A stretch of 64,000 nt of DNA from Eunapius fragilis. Taxonomy: Eukaryota > Porifera > Demospongiae > Spongillida > Spongillidae. This document shows positions 35,558-47,420 of the stretch, in pieces. Every line of letters begins with the position of its first letter. The first letter of the stretch is position 1. The position numbers and the translations under genes are program-made. The stretch covers positions 5,013,490 through 5,077,489 of the forward strand of contig OY811975.1 of assembly GCA_963681505.1 (NCBI GenBank). The letters run 5' to 3'. Under the pieces are notes generated by a model. That model did not search any database. It saw nothing but the letters and a program-made list of their open reading frames with translations, and was not told where the DNA came from.

Positions 35558-35943
35558 TTCCCTTACATTTCTCTCTCAGAGAACTTTACCACCAGGTGTT
35601 CAAGGCTTTTACACCTTTCTGCAGGTAAATTGTTTAAAAATTGGTTCCTATGTAGAGAAGCCTGTTGGCTATTTTTTTTTTTGCTTTTTCATTTCATAGA
35701 TGTCAGCTGTGCTATGTCTGTGCACAGGTCCCGGTAATTTCACTCCAATAATTAAGCACCAATCTCCCAAACAATGTGGTGTGCTAAAATCATTACAGCA
35801 CAATAATTTCATGCATAAATCCACAATACTGATCAGTTTAAATGTATTCAACTAGTCCTAGAACTGGTTCGGAATTATTTAACACAAGACATTAAAATTA
35901 AACACTATCACTCCGTTACAGAATATTATTTAATTCACATCAG

Positions 35944-38900
35944 TCAATCATCCATCAATAGTTCACGATACTCATTATTTCCACTTGGTAAAATTGCTGA
36001 TGCCTGCTGAATATCATTAGCTTCAGAATTTGGCTGTTTTAAATATTTCATATGACAAAGTTTCCATCCCAGTGCTGATGTTATAATATTACGTATAACA
36101 ATTGCTAGAAAGCAAACCAGGGCTGCACTCACACCTACAGAAGTGGGAACACAATAATTTCTATCAGAAGGCCAAAAATAGATAGCCAGTGAAGTAATGA
36201 TGATATTGACATGAAGGGTAGTCTCCATTGTACTGATGATCCAACTCTTATAAATCGCAAATCCAGAAAAAACTATACATGAATGAACGACAATGATCAC
36301 TAACAGCACCATGTCTGGCTGTTGGGAAAAGTATGTAGACACAATGGTGAGCGCTATCCGATAAATTAGCATTGCTCCAGTCCAGAAACGGTATCGTTCC
36401 TTAAATGGTGCCTCGTAACTATCTATTATTGGCTTAACTTTATTGATCAAGGAGAATACTCTCAAATGTGACAACTTTACCAGAAATGGCGTCAATGGAA
36501 TCAACAATGTGTAGGGCACAATTAAAAGTATGGTGACTAGAAGACCGACAATAAATAGAGCTTTGTGTTTAGCACTGAGGTATTCGACATTTCCATCATA
36601 AGACCACACAAGCAGATAAGTGCTATTGGATGCATCCATATGAGCATAAGTGAATATTATTAATACTGTTCGAACTAATTTAGAGTGTAAAAGTACCATA
36701 AGCGTTGCAATAACTGGAAATAAGTGATAGCGACACACCCTGGATATCTTAGAAGATACCATTACAGCCCCTAGGATAGTTAAAATAATTACTGACAAAT
36801 ATACTGAGAACACAAACTGTAGCCAAACATTTCCAGTGCTATCCATGTGCTTATAAAAGCAGGTTGCAATTCCAAGATCTAGGTTTAACCAAGCAATAAA
36901 TGGTGAAAGCAGATACTTCACGATTGGATTACATGACAATGGGAAAAAGATGTTTCTGTTCAGATTTATGATGAATGCATACAAGACCAAACTATTTATT
37001 GTCCCATTACTGACAGTGAAATTGAACATTACTATAAAACCCACCAATGCCACTCCCATGACAGCAAATGGGATCAGAAGTAAAAGGTAGTGGTTGGAAC
37101 ACTTTGAGCTGCACTGAGGTGATCCGAGCATCATACTTAGGTCATCTTGACACTGACCACACAGTATACCAGAGCGGTTGTATTTGCATTGCATATCAGG
37201 ATGATGCAAGCTAACAGTTGTAATATCATTGCAGTAATCACTTGGACAATTGTCTATTATTCCAATTGTATCATTTGATACTTTGCCAACCCACTTTGCA
37301 CCTGATATCCATGAAACTGACTGATCATTGATGTCGCACTTCAATCCATGGTTCTGCAATTCTTCATTACAGTTGCATATAGATGACACATTATCTGTAC
37401 AAAAACCAATGGGGCAAGGTAACAAAGTTAAGTTATAATAAAAGGACTCCATTATCTCAACAATGCTATTGAATGACGCTGCAGTTGTCACTCCTATGTA
37501 GGGGACATCATGGTTGAAAAATGGAATATCAAAAACAGCACATTGCTTTGACGTTCTAAATGCTGAGGTTATGATGACTTCATTTTCAAAATACCAAGTA
37601 TAGACAATGCCAGGAACAATCCCATCCCTTTGACCATGTGCAGTAAGTGATTTTGAAAACTTTTCTCCAGGATATCGGGACACATGCACATTCAGGTCTT
37701 TAGGATCAGAATTTGAGCATTTAAGTTCATGGCTTTGGTTGCAGTAACATAGAGTTGTAGGGTCGGATGCAATCAGAGATGTAAAATTAAGATGATAACC
37801 AACATCAGTTATCATATCAAATATTGTTCCAGATGAATTCATGCACCTATCATGATACTGATGTGGTATGTTTGTGCAATCTAAGGTACAGTTGTCAATG
37901 TTCCCTCCATACAGCACACTGCCTGCCTCCCCAGCATAGTTGCCTTCAAAATACATCACCACACTTAAATTAATAGTAGCTTGAAATTGAAAGAAACATT
38001 GTGATTGCATGTATGATGATGGAACACTACTTTGGACGTATATGGCACCACCTGCTAAGGAAGCACTGTTGCTGATAAAGGATATATTGGATGGAGAGAT
38101 GATATGCATAGACGATGACTGATCAATATAAAGTGCTCCACCGTAAGTAGCATAGTTGTAGGCAAATATCACTTCAGCTAATTCGTTAATAATTAATTTA
38201 GAAGATAAAATAAGCATTGCTCCACCATTTCTATTTGTAGAAACATTTTTGAAACAAACATTTCCGTTTAAAATAATTGACGAATTTACAGCAGTCACAC
38301 GAGATTTAAAGAAAATGCTGTTGGTAACATAAACGTCAGCTGACTCACAAAATAGTTCAGTATACATTTGATACGAGTTGTCCACCCATATGCTAGTGTC
38401 TTGATTACCCAATACAGCTAATATTCCATAATTGTTCGTAACAGGGTTTAGATTTTTAAAGTAGCAATGCAGAATATACATGGACAAGTGTCCTGCAGTA
38501 CTCGTTACCGAAATGAATCTATTAGTTAACGTTGTGTCGTCCACAAAACAGGAATTCTCAAGATAAATTTTCACATGGTGAGAAATATAACCCGGTATAT
38601 GAACATATAGTGAACCACATTCAGGAGCGTAATTACACTCGAAAGCTGAATGATTGACTATGAACAGAGATGTGTTGCTATGTACATTTGATGAACTCAT
38701 CACTGTATAGTACATGCTTCCATGAATTGACACTCCTGACTTGCTAGTAACATAATTTATATTGATAACTGAACCAGAAATAGCTTGAAAATAAAAGTTA
38801 GCACCAAAATTTCCTTGATTTCTGTAGGATATTGTGTAATTTATAATAATGTGGACGCTATATGTCTGTTGTTGCATTACCACTGCTAGACCAGTTCCTG

Positions 38901-39789
38901 GCGAAGAAGTTAGGCAATGTGGGTAGGACCCATCAACACCTAAACTTAACACAAGGTCTGTGAGCATTAATTCATTACTTTCAGAATTATTATTTACTGG
39001 ATCCTGATAATTAAGGTAGATGTTGCCACCATTTAATACACAGCTGGAACTTTCATAATTACTGTAGAAACTGCTGTTTGTTAGTATATTATTGCATTTG
39101 GATTTGACAGAATTTTTTTTAAACATGTAAATATCTTTTATTATTTGATTGTTTCCTATGAATGAGGACTTCATTATTGTTGATTGTCCTTGAACATTAA
39201 CTCCCAGCAAACCATACCCTGTACTGTTCTTTATGGTTACACCCTGCATCAAGAGGCCGGAGACATTAACAAGATGGATGCTGGCATTGAGTGAGGTCTG
39301 CAATGAATACACTCCACAGTTGGTTATTGTAATGTTTATTAAACTTAGATTTGTAACATTGAAAAAGGAGAATCCAGATGAGCCAGTGCATGTAATGTTT
39401 GCCAGTGATTCCTTATATGTGACATTGCTGTCATCATTATATTGGTCAAAGTTGTATACTGCACAATCATTGGCTATGGACGACCATTTAAAGCTTCCAT
39501 TACTGACCAAATTCAATTTATCTACAGCTTGAATTTCGATAATATCTTTGATTTCAAGAAAGTGGTTGCCAGGTAAAAATATAAACGTAGTATTTGACAG
39601 AAAATATTTCCGAACATTTTGAGCATATGTGTTGATGTCCGTACAAAGGTTTCCATCATGAGGGCATGAGCTGTTTGAGGTACCTTGTGGTAATACATAA
39701 TAAACCTGACCATTCGGTGTACCAACAGCCATGGTAAACATCATGGTCATGAAGAAGCACCAACATCTTGATCTCTGACAGTACATCAT
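35944..39789 (-). CDS. giant beta-helix / polytopic membrane receptor-like protein
   Basis: An uninterrupted 1281-residue protein. Residues 1-23 are a hydrophobic, Cys-containing signal peptide; 24-750 have many N-x-S/T sites and hydrophobic repeats such as GGAIYV and GGALYI typical of a right-handed parallel beta-helix (Pmp-like naming in databases). A Cys-rich juxtamembrane part ends CKYNRSGILCGQCQDDLSMM and CSSKCSN near 870-900. From about 902 to 1230 there are some seven to nine hydrophobic helices, with a conserved YEAPFKERYRFWTG loop. I recall this architecture as an expanded, functionally uncharacterised family in sponges and choanoflagellates. A surface receptor or sensor role is inference. 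Both ATGs at the start are possible. Four broken relatives share strand and flanks. Confidence 0.85.
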   Translation of the reverse strand: MMYCQRSRCWCFFMTMMFTMAVGTPNGQVYYVLPQGTSNSSCPHDGNLCTDINTYAQNVRKYFLSNTTFIFLPGNHFLEIKDIIEIQAVDKLNLVSNGSFKWSSIANDCAVYNFDQYNDDSNVTYKESLANITCTGSSGFSFFNVTNLSLINITITNCGVYSLQTSLNASIHLVNVSGLLMQGVTIKNSTGYGLLGVNVQGQSTIMKSSFIGNNQIIKDIYMFKKNSVKSKCNNILTNSSFYSNYESSSCVLNGGNIYLNYQDPVNNNSESNELMLTDLVLSLGVDGSYPHCLTSSPGTGLAVVMQQQTYSVHIIINYTISYRNQGNFGANFYFQAISGSVININYVTSKSGVSIHGSMYYTVMSSSNVHSNTSLFIVNHSAFECNYAPECGSLYVHIPGYISHHVKIYLENSCFVDDTTLTNRFISVTSTAGHLSMYILHCYFKNLNPVTNNYGILAVLGNQDTSIWVDNSYQMYTELFCESADVYVTNSIFFKSRVTAVNSSIILNGNVCFKNVSTNRNGGAMLILSSKLIINELAEVIFAYNYATYGGALYIDQSSSMHIISPSNISFISNSASLAGGAIYVQSSVPSSYMQSQCFFQFQATINLSVVMYFEGNYAGEAGSVLYGGNIDNCTLDCTNIPHQYHDRCMNSSGTIFDMITDVGYHLNFTSLIASDPTTLCYCNQSHELKCSNSDPKDLNVHVSRYPGEKFSKSLTAHGQRDGIVPGIVYTWYFENEVIITSAFRTSKQCAVFDIPFFNHDVPYIGVTTAASFNSIVEIMESFYYNLTLLPCPIGFCTDNVSSICNCNEELQNHGLKCDINDQSVSWISGAKWVGKVSNDTIGIIDNCPSDYCNDITTVSLHHPDMQCKYNRSGILCGQCQDDLSMMLGSPQCSSKCSNHYLLLLIPFAVMGVALVGFIVMFNFTVSNGTINSLVLYAFIINLNRNIFFPLSCNPIVKYLLSPFIAWLNLDLGIATCFYKHMDSTGNVWLQFVFSVYLSVIILTILGAVMVSSKISRVCRYHLFPVIATLMVLLHSKLVRTVLIIFTYAHMDASNSTYLLVWSYDGNVEYLSAKHKALFIVGLLVTILLIVPYTLLIPLTPFLVKLSHLRVFSLINKVKPIIDSYEAPFKERYRFWTGAMLIYRIALTIVSTYFSQQPDMVLLVIIVVHSCIVFSGFAIYKSWIISTMETTLHVNIIITSLAIYFWPSDRNYCVPTSVGVSAALVCFLAIVIRNIITSALGWKLCHMKYLKQPNSEANDIQQASAILPSGNNEYRELLMDD

Positions 39790-40232
39790 TGTTACTTGAT
39801 ATCAGTAATGAAAGAGTCAAATTATAATGCAGCATATTGTAGGAGACAATCAGCCACCCTCATGCAACCTTAATTCACAGACATTAGCAGTAATTGCAGT
39901 CCACTAGTTTAGGTTTACATGTACATTACATTTGCCAAGATATCTGTCCCAATAACTTCTTCTACTTTCAACTTGAACTGTCTGCTTACTGAAGTGACAG
40001 TTTTAATCATTCAGCTGGGTAATTGTATTTATCTAAATGCAGTTCCGCAGGTGTACACCCTCTATTAAGAAGCAAAAGAAACCATTTGTTCTAAGCCTTC
40101 CCTGTAATCGATCACGGTCGATCGGATTATGGCAAGGACAAGCTCAGTTTCGTTTGTTTATTTTATAGTGCCAGTTTTTCTAATGCGTGATTCGAGTGCC
40201 GGTCCAAAATATGAGACAATCAGCAGCACACA
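39790..40232. other. 5' flank of the intact receptor gene
   Basis: No gene. The sequence TTTAGGTTTACATGTACATT, GAACTGTCTGCTTACT and AAGCAAAAGAAACCATT recurs upstream of relic D (62105-62950), and a part of it (CTATCTAAATGCAGTT) upstream of relic A at 34900-35000, so promoters were duplicated with the genes. Confidence 0.7.
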
Positions 40233-40476
40233 AAACAACCAAAAAAAAAAAAAAATTCTCTAATGAGAAAGTTAGTGGGATATGTGAATTGGAGGCAATT
40301 AAATGTCACAGTGGTGTATATTTTGTTCTTAATTATTTTGGTTACGTTATATTTATACGTAGCCGGGATTTTTGTCCCACTTTCTTTTCCCAAAACCTTG
40401 TTGCTTTCCTTTTTTTACACCATCTTTGCCTCCATTTCTCATATCCCACCATCTTTCTCAATTTCTATACTAGTTT
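40233..40476. mobile_element. decayed foldback MITE, copy FB6
   Basis: Outer arms (TTCTCTAATGAGAAAGTTAG, GAATTGGAGGC on the left; GCCTCCATTTCTCATATCCC on the right) match the foldback family, but the centre has lost its pairing. Flanking sequence (GTGCCGGTCCAAAATATGAG) is the same as at FB5, so FB5 and FB6 descend from one insertion. Confidence 0.75.
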
Positions 40477-40528
40477 CCTCTTTAAAAAAAAAAAAACTAT
40501 CCATGGTAACGGTGACAGTTAAGTAGTA

Positions 40529-40915
40529 CAGTAGCCGCTTACTCCAGCGGTAATTATCACATTCGCAGCAGCGGAAAAATAATTATTTCACCTGGTACAG
40601 AACAAACTCTTGGTGTACTTAGCAAACCCGCCTGTGGTTGACTATGCTCCTCTAAATGAAATTCACTGTTTATATGCGGCTATGCCGTGTACATAGCGCT
40701 TCGTAATCCGCCCCTTCTCTAATAGTACATGTATTAGAGAAGGGGTGGATTATACAAAGCGCTATATATACTTTGAATTCATTTAGAGGAGCATAGTCAA
40801 CCACAGGCGGGTTTGCTAAGTACACCAACAGTTTCTTCGATCTGTATACCAGGTGAAATAATTATTTTTCCGCTGATGAGAATGTGATAATTACCGCTGG
40901 AGCAAGCGGCTACTG
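40529..40915. mobile_element. 387-bp MITE with CAGTAGC ends, TA duplication
   Basis: Begins CAGTAGCCGCTTACTCCAGC and ends GCTGGAGCAAGCGGCTACTG, flanked by TA on both sides. Arms of over 150 bases are highly similar. The matching flank upstream of relic D (near 63285-63300, GGTAACTGACAAGTGAGAG) lacks it, giving an empty site. Confidence 0.88.
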
Positions 40916-41059
40916 TATTGACAAGTGAGAGTTAGTAAAAGCAATCACGTTGAAGTTTAAATTAGAATTACGGCGCCTGTAGTCATACTAACAACCATCA
41001 GCGAGTTCATCGGCTGCCGCAACGAAAAAAACGTATTAGTTCAACGCCAAGCTAGTCTA

Positions 41060-41375
41060 CTAACGACCAGTAAAGATAAAATGCCCACACGTCTTCTGGT
41101 ACAAACGGCATCATTTGAAATTGATTCTATCATGCGAAAATAAGGGAACGGCCGCGGGAAGAACCACTTACCCCCGCCTCGCTGATCTGCCCCTGCATAC
41201 GTTATCGTTGGAGTCCGACTAGCACGAAAGGATTTGTCGTTCGATTTTACTTTTATTTACGCTGTCGGGAGCGTCACTTGTCACTGTTCACGCGCGGATC
41301 AGTTCCTATTTAGGAACCCACGCTCCAGTAACAATCTGATTAGCTGCGGGCGTGTGTGATGATTCGCACCTAAAG
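41060..41375. repeat. duplicated receptor upstream flank
   Basis: GATAAAATGCCCACACGTC, TTCTGGTACAAA, CATCATTTGAAATTGATTC and an imperfect GTTCCTATTTAGGAAC hairpin match 63440-63990. No gene. Confidence 0.75.
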
Positions 41376-41442
41376 AATGTGCTTGTTTATTCATACATGT
41401 ATCTCCTCCGCATTATCTGTACTACATACATGGAGGTGTTTT

Positions 41443-41698
41443 CAGTAGCTCTCGCACATCAGCACTTTCACACATTCGCATCTCGGCACACTGAAATTAT
41501 TACTTCACAGTAGAAACTTTGGCTTTTCTTTGCAAACGCTATGATCGATCGCATTTACAGTAGGTAGTGATCAGTGAAATCATTACATGACTTAGCTAAG
41601 AAAGCTAACCGCAGCTTCTACTACCATTTTGTGAATGTAATTATTTGTGCTGATATACGAATGCATGTGTGAAAGTGCAGATGAGCTAGCCGCTACTG
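41443..41698. mobile_element. diverged MITE with CAGTAGC ends
   Basis: Left end CAGTAGCTCTCGCACATCAG with CACTTTCACACAT; right end ATGTGTGAAAGTGCAG with GAGCTAGCCGCTACTG. Arms of about 45 bases are imperfect and only the right side shows TA, so this is an older copy of the family at 29178 and 40529. Confidence 0.7.
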
Positions 41699-42584
41699 TA
41701 TTTAATTCCATAACATGTTGCTCACTTTAATATCAAACTACACGCAACCAAGTTTTTAAGAGTCAATTTCTGAAAATTATGCACCCCAGTCAGCCGTCTC
41801 TAGAGAGGGTCACAGCGCCATCTCGGGACTACCCGCCATGTTTTTGATCTCATGCATGGCAGCAAAACTCCCTGGATGACGCTGCAACCATGCACTGTGT
41901 AGTAAAGACAATATCTACTGATCGAGGGCATGAAATGTGCAGGTGCTTATAATTACGCAAGCAACGAAGGTCATGAGCTGTCGGTGCTTTGGAGGAGTTA
42001 GAGCGGCTTCACAATCATAATTTTATAATTGGCACGCATTATAGCAGTAACGCCAACGTGTGCAGTTTTTTGCAGTAAGTTTTCATAACAGAAACCGCGC
42101 CCACGTCTGGCATACCATCCCTCAAAATTAAAAAAAAAACGACTTCAACACACATGCACACCATCAAGCCTGCCGGAATACCCAGCCTGCGTGGTGGCGT
42201 CAGCGCGCTAGCTTACCTCTTTGAAATTACAAGTCAGCTTGATCGATATGTTTCTCAGTTTGCCTAGCTCGTTTCCAATTATGTAACTACCGTGGGTGAG
42301 ATTACACGTGCGTATAATCTCGTGAACGTTTCTGCATACGGCCGCATACTCTTTTAAAATTACTGAAATAATGAGTTAGCGCCAGCGGAATGGTTACGTT
42401 GGTAGTCGTTAAATAAACATGAGCCATATATGGAGGCGGACTTATAACTTTACTCATGAAGGATCCGGACTGTTTATTCTTGTTTAAAGTCCTGTCCCAT
42501 CTGCCATGTCTAATGCACTCTTCCATTCAATACCTGAGGAACTTAATTGGTAGGTCTGGTGATGGCAGATGTTAAATTAGCCTG
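41699..42584. other. intergenic, no gene recognised
   Basis: No supported coding region or repeat structure. Confidence 0.5.
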
Positions 42585-43303
42585 CACTGTTAAAAAAAAA
42601 GGCCCGAGGGGTGTTAGGTCTGAGGGGTGTTACAGCCCATGGGGTGCTATGATAACACACTAGGGTGTTCAGCTTACACCTATGGGTGTTGGCAGACTAC
42701 GCGAGAGTGTTAGCACCGTATCCCACCAATAATGGAGTGTTAAGACATTTAAAAGGTGTGTTGTCATAGCACTGATTTACCGCATTACACCCCAGTGAAC
42801 GCGTTCCCAGCCTTGTTTGTTTGACGGATTGAGGGCGTGGTTGGCAAGATGCTATGGCAGCTGTGACAGACTTCGTAGTTGGATTGAACTTTAAAGCCGA
42901 ACGTTATCTTTAAGGTATGTACGCACGCACACGACTTACAGTACTAAACGCTGGCCTTGGCGGGCGTTCGTCGGTGTGGGTAGTGCGTTTGTACACGTTA
43001 GCGTCGCTTTTACAACGTGCAATAACGGTATACAACAAAGCTGTGTTTAAGAAGGCTTGCGTGCAGTGGTTCATGTATGCGCACCACGTCACAGTGTTAA
43101 AACTCCATCTGGATTCTAGTTAGACCACACCCTAATAGTAAAATTACATGGGAACATATATATATTGTTGAACACAAGTTTTTCATATGTTATCACATGT
43201 AGCTCAAGGAGGAGCATAGTAATCATCTGGTACCAACACAATATAATCATGTCTATCACCTGTTACAGTCAATACAGTTCATACAGGATAGTATATGTAC
43301 GCT

Positions 43304-44204
43304 TTAACTTTGAACTGTTCCAGATATATGGTGCTTCATTACCACCAATCTGTCGCCATTTGGACATCTTCTAGCATGGAGTGGAAAAGGACTGTACAAT
43401 GTTTTGAGAGATATTACCCTGGTAGAGGCCCATTGAGAGCGGCACGGAGGCCCGGGGTATTTAAGTTAATAAGGCCCCTCACCCATGCCAAGCATAGCCG
43501 CGGATCCAGGTTATAGGGGGGGTGGGGCACGGATGGTGGGTGTGGCTGGGGAGGGGGGTGCTTTTGGCTTCTGGCCCGATACGAAAAGCGGGGGGGGGGG
43601 GGGGGGGTGGTGGGTGCTGCCGGTTTCTAGCCCAATATAAAAAGTGGGGGAAGGGGGGTATGATCGCATATCAGGGGGCCCAGGATATAGTACACTAGTA
43701 GAGTTAATGCGTACGGGTATCAATAGGTGGCGCAAGCATGCGGCTATTATTATAAAATGCAGCCCAAAAAGTTATGAATTTATATTTGGAAGGGGGGGGG
43801 GGGGGGGGAGACACGTGCACTGAGTTACCCCCCCCCCCCCCCCCTCCGGATCCGCCGCTGAAGCATCACATTTGATGATGATTCCTTCAACCCCCCAATT
43901 GTAGGAATAATATTTTCTGGACCCGGAGGCCCCTTTACACCCTGAGGCCCGGGGTAACATACCCTGCTTACCCCCCCCTCTCTACGGCCCTGCCCTGGTA
44001 GAGGTTGAATAACTCAATGTATAGCCATGGTAGTGCTCGTTGAATGCAAGCGTTGACATTACAGTCACAATTGCCATAGGTTTTGTGGTATCAATCATGT
44101 ACAGTTCCTTAACTTGCCCAAACATAGGGTAGTCTTCATCCACTCCTAGAATAACAATACACATAGTTTGATACTTCTGACCAGCAAAGGTGACCCATTT
44201 AGCC
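43304..44204 (-). pseudogene. CACTA transposase C-terminal exon, split by an insertion
   Basis: On the minus strand an acceptor (TTTTTAATTGCAG, ending 44205) opens an exon with AKWVTFAGQKYQTMCIVILG, DEDYPMFGQVKELY and FNEHYHGYTL, a pattern I know from the C-terminus of animal CACTA/EnSpm transposases. At 43992 it runs into a 564-base insertion. Skipping from 43993 to 43428 restores the same frame, which then continues for 40 codons to a stop at 43304-43306 and ends with a MKHHI-like motif typical of such proteins. Upstream exons were not found. The copy is non-functional. Confidence 0.65.
43429..43992 (-). mobile_element. 564-bp insertion carrying poly-G element copy B
   Basis: Flanked by an exact 12-base target duplication, CCCTGGTAGAGG (43417-43428 and 43993-44004). 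Its core at about 43498-43859 is the reverse-oriented relative of 1752-2071, with G runs at 43590-43607 and 43793-43808 and a C run at 43830-43845, and GGATCC-containing ends. The outer parts (GAGGCCCGGGGTA present twice) may be a second element. Confidence 0.75.
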
Positions 44205-44689
44205 CTGCAATTAAAAATATATGTGTTTATATAACGATGACATCGTTTTTTTTTTTTCACTCATGAAAAACACGTCTCATTAACTCAATTGGGGTTACCT
44301 AGTTTTGTTGTGTAAGCAGGGGGAGGACAAGAGAGCGTGTACTATAAGGATGATGGAGATGCTTGTGAGGATGATACAGGAAGTGTAAGGGGGAGGAGGC
44401 TGGGGGAAGGAGGGTGAGGAGGATGATAGTTTTGATTAGGGAGGTACAGTGTAGGAGAATTGGATTGGGGAGGTGTAAGAAAATTGGGAGGGGGGGGGTA
44501 TGGTAATCAAAGGTGGGAGAGGATCCTCCCTTCACAATCTGATTAGGAAGATGCGGACCGGGTGATAGTAGTAATGAATTTACAAATATTTTATGTTCAT
44601 GCACATACATGTATTTGTCATTCAAAACGAGTTCTGAACATGCATTAAATATTAATGATGGACAGTCTTTAGCTTCATTTAGTGTTTTG

Positions 44690-45246
44690 TACCCTTCAGC
44701 TTTGGAGGGAACTGGTGGCTATAGTTGGCACTGACAATGAGGAAGTGGCTAGTGAGAGATGGAAAATGATGATTCCTAAAGTGTACAGACTGTCAAAGAA
44801 GGAAGCTGAAAGTCGGGAGAATATTTCTGCTATACTTAAAGCTCAGCTCGGTGAGATACAGAATTGCACAAATGAGGAAGGTAATTGTAAAGAGGCTATT
44901 TTTACATGTTTATACAGATAATCTTTGCTGTGAATAATGACTGTGAAAAGGGGTAGTTGTAGTTATGTACAGATACGAAAAGATATTATGGCTTTGACAC
45001 ATTTCATTTTATTAAAGTTAGATAGCTCTGGTATATTGGCATATAATAAACACCATCTTTAAAATTATATAGGGTCTTGATAAAATGATTTAGAATTTTT
45101 CTAAATGCCAGCTAAACTTTTCAGTATAAATAACAATGCATGCACATAAACACTTGTGATTTACAAGTAGTGACTGTTTCTGTTTGTTTACACATGTTCA
45201 AATTTGTGTGTGTGTGCGCACATGTGTGTGTGCATGTGTGTGTGTA

Positions 45247-45298
<52 letters not shown>

Positions 45299-45810
45299 TT
45301 TGGACAGCAAATACACTGAGCGAACTGCACTCTTTGGAGCTACTCAATGCCTTACTTACGCCCAAGAAATATGCGAGCAAAAGTATCAACGTTGTGCTCT
45401 GAATGTCTGTGAGTTTTCTAAATACTGAGGGGCTTAGAGGTGGAGGAGGAGGGGAGTGAGCAAACATCTGTAGGTGTTAAAAAACATTTTCCTGACAGAT
45501 TTGTACCCAACTGGAACAGGCTGTACAAACTGTGGGACAAAACTGGCCCTACATACTTATAGTGAATCATGACTCTACTGCCCCACAAATCTTTGTTGTT
45601 ACCGAACAAGAGATCCTGGTAGAGAAGCCAACTTGCTGGGAGGCTATCAAGTCTCTGTATGGAGCATACTTTGCCTTTAATATAGAGTATCCAAAATCCA
45701 GTCTAGCATTCCTTACATTTGGACAATTCTATATTCTAGACATCCAGGATAGTCAGAAAATACCTACCCTAGCTGTTTGTGTCAAGTCAACACTGGATCG
45801 ACTATTGTAA
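44690..45810 (+). CDS. accessory ORF exons in the CACTA-like element
   Basis: Three plus-strand pieces look coding. The first (about 44690-44880) reads LWRELVAIVGTDNEEVASER and a charged helix to a GAAGG|TAATTG-type donor. The second (45307-45409) lies between GTTTGGACAG and TGTCT|GTGAGT and reads KYTERTALFGATQCLTYAQE onward. The third (about 45500-45810) follows TTTCCTGACAG and reads ICTQLEQAVQTVGQNWPYIL, later CWEAIKSLYGAYFAFNIEYP, to a TAA. The third resembles the C-terminal segment of SAMD3-like proteins that often accompany animal CACTA elements. A (GT)n tract occupies the second intron. Start and exact joints are unresolved. Confidence 0.5.
45206..45296. repeat. (GT)n microsatellite
   Basis: GT-rich run with interruptions at its left side, within an intron-like stretch of the accessory ORF region. 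Confidence 0.93.
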
Positions 45811-45829
45811 CTGATCATTTTTGCTGTAT

Positions 45830-47224
45830 GCCTGGATTGACTATAGTAACTAATCATTTTTTTCTGTACTCTGACTAAGTGCTTATTCCTTTTTGTCATT
45901 TTGATTCATGTTACTATTGTAACTGCTGAACAAATACATGTGTATCAAACTTTGAGGTTATACCACACTGCCAAAAGCTTTTTGAGTCGTGGTAATGTGA
46001 AAGTATGTACACAGATTGATTGCATATGTTGGTCGTTAGTGCGTAGTTGCTAGCCACTTCTTTATCTGCTCTTCCTTGTAACTCTTATAAAAGCGCATCT
46101 GGGTTGCCCTTAGTTTTCTGTTGCTCCATCTATTGTTTATTTTTATGGATGAGAATATAATTATTATCGATGTGTAGCACTACATAGCGTGTTGACAAGT
46201 AGGGAGAGGCAATTAAGTAACTATAGTGAGAGGCAAGTAGTCTGAGGTATACATGTAGGATGAACTGAGGGTAAGGAAGACATGTTTGTAAAGGAAGAGA
46301 CAACTGAGAAGACTCCTGATGCAGACAAGGTTTTAGCGAGTGAGGAGGAAATGGCTGTGGGGACCATTACCAAAGGTTGCCATAGAGGGGATCATGTGAC
46401 TTGGACCAGACTGGTTGCCATGAAGATCATGTGATGGGTCAGTCAATAGCAGGGTAGCATTTTGATTCCACATGTGCCATATTGTATGAATATCTGAAAT
46501 GGTGCCACATTTGGCATATCATGCATGCTTAAGCATGATGTCATAATTGGATCAACTTTTTATCAGTATTAATATGTACCCATGTTTTGTGTTCATGTTG
46601 ATAAAAACATTGAACTTCTAGTGAGTAAATGGGGTCGTGGCAGCAAAAAGGGACCTAGAGCATATTATAAAAATTTCCAGGAAGGAGCATCAAAGTCCAC
46701 ATGTGTAATAAAAATGTACGCGTAATTAAAAATTCGGGACCCTGTAACCCCATGATGGACAGGCTAATTTCCAGTGTGTATGAAAGAAGTTGTAGAGGAC
46801 ATAGGTGCCTCTCTGAATATGAAATATTTTGAAAACTTGAAAAAATATGCGCTAGGTCCCTTTTCGCTGCCTCGACCCCAGGGTATTTTTCATTGCGCAT
46901 GCGTGACCCTTAATAGCACGTTCTCCGTGACCTTTAATATAAAGTGTTCGTGAAAGGTAATAGGCATGGTGATGTTTTGCTTGGTTTAAACCCAGTTGTT
47001 TTCTTCAAACATTTAGCGATGCGTCGTTCAATTAACAACAGTTGGGTGCCTTGAAGAGAGTGCATCGAGTTGTTCTTGGTAGGGATACTAGTACAGCAGT
47101 TCGGAATGCCTGTACAAATCCACTTCTCGGCTATATACGCTAAGGAAAATTCTACTACCGTGCTACCCAGCTACTACAGCGCACGCTACCTCACTATACG
47201 CGTGAGGAATCGAGGTACATGTAA
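45830..47224. other. interior of the CACTA-like element, no gene seen
   Basis: No convincing coding segment. A short diverged tandem (CTGATCATTTTTGCTGTA and CTAATCATTTTTTTCTGTA) follows the accessory stop. Confidence 0.45.
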
Positions 47225-47420
47225 GTTCCTTTTCACGCGTTCAAATACGCCCTATTTTATTTTACAAAGTCCGCAAGACTAAAAGGACATGCCTTACCAA
47301 GCTATCGGGGTAAGCCATACACGTCAGTTCCCTTTCACGCGTTCAAATACGCCCTATTTTATTTTACAAAGTTCGCAAGACTAAAAGGACACGCCCTACC
47401 AAGCTATCGAGGTAAGCCAG
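47225..47420. repeat. 102-bp tandem duplication
   Basis: Two copies, 47225-47326 and 47327-47420, with more than 90 percent identity over TTTCACGCGTTCAAATACGC and AAGCTATCG.GGTAAGCC. Confidence 0.92.
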
